Source: CAZIOH01 sp964540815
GTDB taxonomy: Bacteria > Myxococcota_A > Polyangia > Fen-1088
Direction: 5' to 3'
NCBI GenBank assembly: GCA_964540815.1
Contig: CAZIOH010000022.1
Span: 1-64,000 of the forward strand
DNA length: 64,000 bases
Shown: positions 59,410 through 64,000 of the stretch, one piece after another
Position numbering within the stretch: position 1 is the first letter of the stretch
How the letters are laid out: each line of letters begins with the position of its first letter
The notes under the pieces: generated by a model
What the model was told of the DNA's origin: nothing
What the model saw: the letters and a program-made list of their open reading frames with translations, nothing else
Database searches by the model: none
Translations under genes and position numbers: made by a program

Positions 59410-61389
59410 ATGAGGCAAGCCGATTCGTTCGAACCCGTGGCGGCCGCGAGTCACGTGCACCCGGGCACCCTGGTGGGTGGACGCTTCCAGGTCGAGGAGG
59501 AGCTCTCCGAGGAGACCGACGGTCCGGGGTCCGGCACCCGGCTCTTTCGAGCGACCGACACCCAGACATTCCCGGCCGCCGGCGACGGCCAGCCCGGCGA
59601 GAGGCTCCCGCGCGCGCTGCGCATCGTCCCGCTGCAGGTGCTCGCCGTCAGGCCCGAGGCGTTCCTCGAGCGGCTGGCCCAGGTGCGGGTGTTCCAGCAC
59701 AAGAACCTCGCGGAGATCGTCGGGGTCGGTCGGGAGCGCGACTTCATCTACGTCGCCACCGAGTGGGTCGACGGCCAGACCTTGCGTGCCTTCATCGACG
59801 GCAAGCGCGCCGAGGGCCGCGGGGTCTCGCTCAAGGGGGCGTCGAACCTGGTGGCCCACGTCGCCAACGCGCTCGAGTATGCGCGCCCGATGGGGCCCCA
59901 TGGTGCGCTCAACCCCACGCTCATCCTCGTGAACCGCACCGGTCGGGTGAAGGTCGAGGGCTTTGGTCTCTCCGCGGGCTTGCCGGGGGTGGCGCGGGTC
60001 GGTCACCCGGCCGGGCTCCCCGACACCCTGTACATGGCCCCGGAGCTGCTCACCGGCGCGCCCCCCACGGTGGAAGGGGACGTGTATGCGCTCGGGATGA
60101 TCCTGTACGAGCTCCTCACCGGCGAGGGGATGCGCCATCCATACCGACCGGTCAGCGACGTGGTGCCCGGGATCCCGACCCCCGTGGATGCGGTGATCGA
60201 GCGCGCGCTGGCGTTGACCCCCGGGGCGCGCTGGGCCACCCCGGCCATCCTGAAGACGGCTCTCCAGAGCGCGGCCGCTGGGTTGCCGTTCAACCCCGAG
60301 GCCGGGCCGGCGCCGCACGACGAGGCGCAGGCCCTCTCCGGACCGGCGCCTCGGGGGTGGCCGTCGGCCTCGCCTGCGGGGGGAGCGCAGCCAGTGGGCG
60401 GAGCGCAGCCGGTGGGCGATCGCCCCGTCCTGGCTCTCCCGGTGGGGCCGATTCCCGGCAGCGGCCCGGTGGCGATGGCGGTGGCGGCCCCGGTCCCGGC
60501 CGGGCTCGCCGCCGGATCGGCCTTGCCGATTGGGCTCGCCGCTGGCCCCGGCGGAGCGCCGGGGAGCAACGACGATCAAGACGAGCGCTGGCTGGTACAA
60601 AAGGGCAATCTCGATTTCGGACCGTTCTCGATGGCCCAGATCCGCGCGCAGATCGAGCGCGGCGAGATCCTGGGGGACCACACCCTGCTCGACAGCCACT
60701 CTGGAGAGCGGGGGCTGGTCCGCGAGGTCCCGGGGCTGGGTGACCTGGCGAAGCACGCCCACCGCCAGATCGAGCGCACGCGGCGGGAGCACGCCGAGCA
60801 GCGCTCGCAGCAGACCCAGAAGAAGAAGTCGATGGCGACCACCGCGATCGTCACGCTGGTGGTGGCGCTGGTGGTGGGCAGCGGCCTGTTCTACGTGTTC
60901 TCGCGCCGAGACGTCTCGGGGGGGCGCCTGGCCTCGCGCCAGGAGGAGTCCGAGGTGGAGTCGTTCCTCAAGGGGGTCAAGATCGGCGAGATGAAGGCCA
61001 CCGTCCGGCGCGGGACGCACCACGCCGGCGGGGCGGTCGCCGGTGCGGCCGCCGGGGGCCCGGACGAGTTCAACAACGATTCGCGCTTCGGCGACGCCAC
61101 CCGGGGCATGGCCCAGGGCGATCAGACGCTCGACGACGACCAGATTCAGACCACCATGATGGCCAACTACCGGCGCCTGATCCCCTGCATCGCGCACGCG
61201 CCGGGCATGTCGAACCTGGCCATCGACTTCGTGGTGCGCGGCTCGGGCAAGGTGAGCGCGGTCAAGGTGAACGGCCAGAAGGGCGGTCCCCTGCCCACCT
61301 GCGTCCTCGCGCGCATGCAGAGCTTCAACTTCCCGAAGTTCGACGGATCCAAGACCATCGCCAGCTGGTCCATGTCCATGGGCCACTGA
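59410..61389 (+). CDS. Pseudokinase fused to GYF-like, membrane and AgmX/PglI-type C-terminal domains
   Basis: 659 residues. Residues ~15-290 have the shape of a serine/threonine kinase, with LFRATDT, FIYVATEWVDGQTLRAFIDG, DTLYMAPELLTGAPPTVEGD and DVYALGMILYELLTGEGM. The catalytic residues are lost: the beta3 Lys position is RALRIV, HRD is HGALNP, and DFG is EGFGLS. An Ala/Pro/Gly linker (~310-380) is followed by a GYF_2-like domain (WLVQKGNLDFGPFSMAQIRA). A coiled, charged segment, one membrane helix (TTAIVTLVVALVVGSGLFYV) and a periplasmic C-terminal domain (MANYRRLIPCIAHAPGMSNL, DFVVRGSGKVSAVKVNGQKG) complete it. The last domain resembles the AgmX/PglI C-terminal, TonB-C-like domain of myxobacterial motility/contractility proteins. 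It looks like a transmembrane signal or force coupler. No clear ribosome binding site before ATG 59410. Confidence 0.85.
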   Translation: MRQADSFEPVAAASHVHPGTLVGGRFQVEEELSEETDGPGSGTRLFRATDTQTFPAAGDGQPGERLPRALRIVPLQVLAVRPEAFLERLAQVRVFQHKNLAEIVGVGRERDFIYVATEWVDGQTLRAFIDGKRAEGRGVSLKGASNLVAHVANALEYARPMGPHGALNPTLILVNRTGRVKVEGFGLSAGLPGVARVGHPAGLPDTLYMAPELLTGAPPTVEGDVYALGMILYELLTGEGMRHPYRPVSDVVPGIPTPVDAVIERALALTPGARWATPAILKTALQSAAAGLPFNPEAGPAPHDEAQALSGPAPRGWPSASPAGGAQPVGGAQPVGDRPVLALPVGPIPGSGPVAMAVAAPVPAGLAAGSALPIGLAAGPGGAPGSNDDQDERWLVQKGNLDFGPFSMAQIRAQIERGEILGDHTLLDSHSGERGLVREVPGLGDLAKHAHRQIERTRREHAEQRSQQTQKKKSMATTAIVTLVVALVVGSGLFYVFSRRDVSGGRLASRQEESEVESFLKGVKIGEMKATVRRGTHHAGGAVAGAAAGGPDEFNNDSRFGDATRGMAQGDQTLDDDQIQTTMMANYRRLIPCIAHAPGMSNLAIDFVVRGSGKVSAVKVNGQKGGPLPTCVLARMQSFNFPKFDGSKTIASWSMSMGH

Positions 61390-61401
61390 CAGAGTCGGGC
61401 G

Positions 61402-61682
61402 TTGCGGCTCGCGCGACGGACGGCCGACGATCCGGGCCGCTGGCTGCGCCGGCGCTGCGGTCCGCTCCTCACATACGCACGAGTATGCTCCGGTGCGGTC
61501 CTCGCGCCGGCTTCGCCATCGACCCGGCTTTTCGGCCGAGTTCTAAGCAACCCCTACGGACCGGGGTTTACGGTTCCCGCCGCAGGCGGCGGGTGAGGGT
61601 CCGCGGACTGCGGGATTGGAGGTCGGGAAAGGCTTGGGGGCGGGCGGCCCGGATCGTCGGCCGTCCGTCGCGCAGGCCGCAA
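61402..61682. repeat. 281-bp element bounded by 39-bp inverted repeats between convergent genes
   Basis: 61411-61440 is the exact reverse complement of 61644-61673 (30 of 30). Two mismatches later a further 7 bases match, giving 39-bp ends at 61402-61440 and 61644-61682. Inside are smaller palindromes: CATAC-GCACGA-GTATG, AACCCC-TACGGACC-GGGGTT and CCCGCCG-CAGG-CGGCGGG, and GCCGGCGC arms around the first. No coding frame is convincing. The element fills the gap between a rightward gene (stop 61389) and a leftward gene (stop 61690). It could be a MITE-like repeat, a palindromic REP-type unit or an unusually large bidirectional terminator. Confidence 0.85.
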
Positions 61683-61689
61683 AGTCACT

Positions 61690-61974
61690 CTAAGAGCGGC
61701 CGAAGCCGGCGGGGCGATCCTTGGGTGCGGAAGGAGCGGCCAGCTTGAAGCCGAGGATGTCCTCGTAGGCGAAGACGTAGCGCTCGTCCTTGGAGGTCTG
61801 CAGCGCAATGAACCCCTCGCGCAGGTCGAGGCGGTTCAGGCGACCGATGGTCATGATCTCGCCCTGGGTCTGGACGAAGCACGTGGCCTCGCGCTCCTCG
61901 CGGATGGCGATGGTGTGGCCATTGAGCTTGGCGCCTTCCGCCTCCCAGACCTGAACGATGGTTTCCCGAGTCAT
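61690..61974 (-). CDS. Small conserved-looking beta-rich protein (94 residues)
   Basis: ATG 61974 gives MTRETIVQVWEAEGAKLNGH. Short strands (HTIAIREEREATCFVQTQGE, IMTIGRLNRLDLREGFIALQ, KDERYVFAYEDILGFKLA) suggest a compact beta-barrel of SH3/Sm or PilZ-like size. The C-terminus is Pro/Lys-rich. No catalytic residues and one Cys. A longer in-frame start at 62136 would overlap the nnr gene and is rejected. It may be co-transcribed after the nnr gene with a 46-base gap. Function unknown. Confidence 0.68.
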   Translation of the reverse strand: MTRETIVQVWEAEGAKLNGHTIAIREEREATCFVQTQGEIMTIGRLNRLDLREGFIALQTSKDERYVFAYEDILGFKLAAPSAPKDRPAGFGRS

Positions 61975-62020
61975 GGGTCGAGCATACAACAGTCCAGGGC
62001 GTCGGTCGGAACCGGGGGCC

Positions 62021-63661
62021 TCAGTCGACCGAGGAGCTCCAGCGCCGCGCCACCTCGGCGACCGCGTCCGGCAGATCGCCGGCCATGACGCCGCTCGTGC
62101 CGTGGACGGCGGCGGCGACGCTGCCTGCCTGGCCATGGAGCAGCACGCCGAGCTCGGCCGCCACGAGGGGATCCGTGCCCTGGACGATGAGCCCAGCTAT
62201 CACGCCCGTCAGCGCATCGCCGCTCCCGGCGGTGGCCAGGGCCGGCTCGGCGATGGGGCTCACGAAGACGGTGCCATCGGGCGAGGCGATCAGCGTGCGC
62301 GCGCCCTTCAGCACCACGATCGCGCGGCTCCTCTCGGCGAAGTCGCGCGCGGTGGCCAGACGGTTGGCCTGCACGTCGGCGCTGCGGACACCGACCATGC
62401 GGGCCATCTCGCCAGGATGGGGCGTGACCACCCGGGGGGCGCTGGCCTCGGCCAGCCGAGCAGCGGCGTCCGGGCCGAGCAGGTTCAACCCGTCGGCGTC
62501 GATGACCATGGGGAGGCCGAGCCCGCTGACGAGGGCGCGCACCAGGCTCTGCATGCGGGGACCGACCGGAATGCCGGGACCGAGGGCGAGCGCCCGCACC
62601 TGGGGGCGCGCCAGCAGGAGATCGATGGCGGCACGGCTGCCATCGTCCGCGTCGTCGCCGGTGGAATAGCTCGCCGTCATGATCTCGATGACCTTGGCAT
62701 CGAGCGCCGCCTGGGCGGCGGCGGTGGTGGCGACGGTGACCAGCCCCGCGCCCGTGCGCATGGCCGCCTTCGCCACCAGGAGCGCGGACCCGGTCTTGCC
62801 CGCGCTGCCAGCCACCACCACGAGATGCCCGGAGGTTCCCTTGAACGCATCCGCGGCCCGCCTCGGCAGGCGGTCCCGCGCGTCGCGCTCGGTGAGGAGG
62901 TAACAGCGCGGCGCGCGTCGGCCAGGGGACGAAGGAGACGGTGGAGCGTGCTCGTCCGCGTCCGACTCCGGGACCGGCAAGCCGAGGCCGACCACCTCGA
63001 CGTTTCCCACCCTGGCGGCGGCGTCGAGCACCAGCCCGAGCTTGTGCGTTCCGACGGTGGCGGTGACGTCGGCCTCGACCGCCACGCCGAGGGACCGCCC
63101 GGTGTCGGCGTCGATCCCCGAAGGCACGTCCGCCGCGACCACCAGGGCACCTTGCCGACGGGCGGCGTTGATGGCCGCGATGGCGAGCGCCGGGATCCCG
63201 GCGACGGCCGCGCGCAACCCGGTGCCGAACAAGGCGTCGACCACGAGCTCCGCGCCCGCCAGGTCGGCCTGCCAGGCGGCGGCGTCGTCCTGCTGCGACC
63301 GATCGACGATGCGCACCTCGGGAAGGGCCGCCGTGAGCGCGTGAAACATGAGTGCCGCATCACCCGAGAGCCGGCCCTCGGGCGTCGCCAGATAGACCTC
63401 GACGCCGAATTCGCCCTGGCTGCCGAGCCAGAGGTGGCGCGCCACCACGAAGCCGTCGCCGCCGTTGTTGCCGGGACCACAGACGATGGCCACCCGACGG
63501 CCGCCGCGGGCCCCGCGGCGCGGCGCCAGGCGCCTCAGCACCACCTCGGCGATCCCGCGGCCGGCGTTCTCCATCAGCAGCAGGCTCGGCATGCCGGTCC
63601 TCGCCACCAGTTGCCGATCGACGGCGCGCGACTCGGCCGTGGACAGCACGCGCGGCCTCAT
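62021..63661 (-). CDS. nnr: Bifunctional NAD(P)H-hydrate epimerase / ADP-dependent dehydratase
   Basis: 546 residues repairing hydrated NAD(P)H. The N-terminal YjeF_N epimerase domain (~1-225) has SLLLMENAGRGIAEVVL, CGPGNNGGDGFVVARHLWL and VVDALFGTGL. The C-terminal carbohydrate-kinase-like dehydratase (~235-546) has GTSGHLVVVAGSAGKTGSAL, LALGPGIPVG, VIDADGLNLL, VVTPHPGEMARM and the ATP/ADP motif ATAGSGDALTGVIAGL with the catalytic Asp. ATG 63661 overlaps the acpS stop (ATGA). The pair acpS-nnr is a common operon. Confidence 0.97.
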   Translation of the reverse strand: MRPRVLSTAESRAVDRQLVARTGMPSLLLMENAGRGIAEVVLRRLAPRRGARGGRRVAIVCGPGNNGGDGFVVARHLWLGSQGEFGVEVYLATPEGRLSGDAALMFHALTAALPEVRIVDRSQQDDAAAWQADLAGAELVVDALFGTGLRAAVAGIPALAIAAINAARRQGALVVAADVPSGIDADTGRSLGVAVEADVTATVGTHKLGLVLDAAARVGNVEVVGLGLPVPESDADEHAPPSPSSPGRRAPRCYLLTERDARDRLPRRAADAFKGTSGHLVVVAGSAGKTGSALLVAKAAMRTGAGLVTVATTAAAQAALDAKVIEIMTASYSTGDDADDGSRAAIDLLLARPQVRALALGPGIPVGPRMQSLVRALVSGLGLPMVIDADGLNLLGPDAAARLAEASAPRVVTPHPGEMARMVGVRSADVQANRLATARDFAERSRAIVVLKGARTLIASPDGTVFVSPIAEPALATAGSGDALTGVIAGLIVQGTDPLVAAELGVLLHGQAGSVAAAVHGTSGVMAGDLPDAVAEVARRWSSSVD

Positions 63662-64000
63662 GCCGGCAGGCCCTCGAGGACCACCACGGCAGCCGCCATG
63701 TCCCCGGCGTGGGTGAGCGATACGTGCTGGGCCGTGACGGCGCGCCGGGCAGCCGCGGCGTGGGCAGCGCCCGAGAACACCAGCACGGGGGCGCCTCCGG
63801 GAAGCGAGTGCACCTCGATGTCGAGCCAGCGCAGGCCGGCGGGCACGCCGAGCGCCTTGGCGGCCGCCTCCTTGGCGGCGAAGCGGGCCGCGTAGTGCTG
63901 CGCCGGCAGCCCGCGCCCGGCGCAGTCGGCGCGCTCCCGCTCCGAGAAGAGGCGGCGCTCGGCCCGCACGCCGTGCCGGGCCAGCAGGGTGGCCATGCGC
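63658..64000 (-). CDS. acpS: Holo-[acyl-carrier-protein] synthase, 5' end cut by the window edge
   Basis: The visible 114 residues read RMATLLARHGVRAERRLFSE... The 4'-phosphopantetheinyl transferase motif is HYAARFAAKEAAAKALGVPA, with the Mg-binding Glu in AAKEA. WLDIEVHSLPGGAPVLVFSG and HVSLTHAGDMAAAVVVLE complete the fold. The family N-terminus (a GIGxDLVxxxRF-type strand with the first Mg Asp) is missing because the gene continues past base 64000. An internal ATG at 63996 is not the likely start. AcpS activates acyl carrier protein with the CoA-derived arm. Overlaps nnr (ATGA). Confidence 0.92.
   Translation of the reverse strand, partial: RMATLLARHGVRAERRLFSERERADCAGRGLPAQHYAARFAAKEAAAKALGVPAGLRWLDIEVHSLPGGAPVLVFSGAAHAAAARRAVTAQHVSLTHAGDMAAAVVVLEGLPA

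Overview
This is a high-GC (about 70%) bacterial scaffold that most resembles Myxococcota (the former deltaproteobacterial myxobacteria). The evidence is: two surface proteins with a C-terminal Cys + membrane helix + Arg tail (MYXO-CTERM style) and MopE-like Asp/Cys metal-binding motifs; many Cys-rich lipoproteins; TPR proteins; a serine/threonine kinase plus a pseudokinase fused to GYF-like and AgmX/PglI-type domains; and a two-domain PilZ protein of the myxobacterial type. Two 100-N stretches (1295-1394 and 21407-21506) are scaffold joins, and both fall inside tandem coding repeats. No rRNA, tRNA, CRISPR array, insertion sequence or prophage gene was found.

Layout. 1-5.9 kb: a TPR protein, then a leftward set of a GH2 glycosidase, a 448-residue unknown and a tiny protein made of identical 25-residue modules that runs into the first gap. 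5.9-15.3 kb: a YHS/HMBD copper-type P-ATPase, two tandem CxxCH-MopE surface proteins, an AspT/YbjL-type transporter and GTP-dependent PEP carboxykinase. 15.4-20.7 kb: a nucleotide-transporter-like MFS protein, a hemerythrin-like protein, a DUF3037/HipA-like kinase pair, and a three-gene envelope operon with a C39-like peptidase lipoprotein.

20.8-29.5 kb is a complete divergent TonB module. ExbB-ExbD-TonB run rightward. Leftward from the same 183-bp promoter region run a beta-barrel protein, a lipoprotein, a second barrel, a TonB-dependent receptor that carries its own TonB C-terminal-like domain, and a lipoprotein of repeated Cys modules. Nearly every junction overlaps by 4-19 bases, so this looks like one uptake or export machine with unknown cargo.

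29.7-40.6 kb: a serine/threonine kinase followed by a long-armed inverted repeat, then a leftward run containing queD, two phosphoesterases, a CBM9-like protein, a permuted methyltransferase and a DTW-domain tRNA-modification protein. An MFS transporter and a receiver-EAL protein follow. 40.7-49.1 kb: pyruvate dehydrogenase E1alpha, E1beta and E2, an interposed leftward NTP-transferase/HAD pair, then E3, lipoyl synthase and lgt. Together these encode the PDH complex and the enzyme that makes its lipoyl cofactor.

49-64 kb: a DUF1704 metallopeptidase-like protein, serine acetyltransferase with a DHH-like partner, a TPR/Cys-rich lipoprotein operon, a class IV aminotransferase, a PilZ protein, a secreted helix-hairpin-helix protein, the pseudokinase fusion, a 39-bp inverted-repeat element between convergent genes, and the NAD(P)HX repair gene with acpS cut by the window edge. 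The strongest candidates for something undescribed are the 25-residue repeat protein, the TonB module with its modular Cys lipoprotein, and the pseudokinase fusion.
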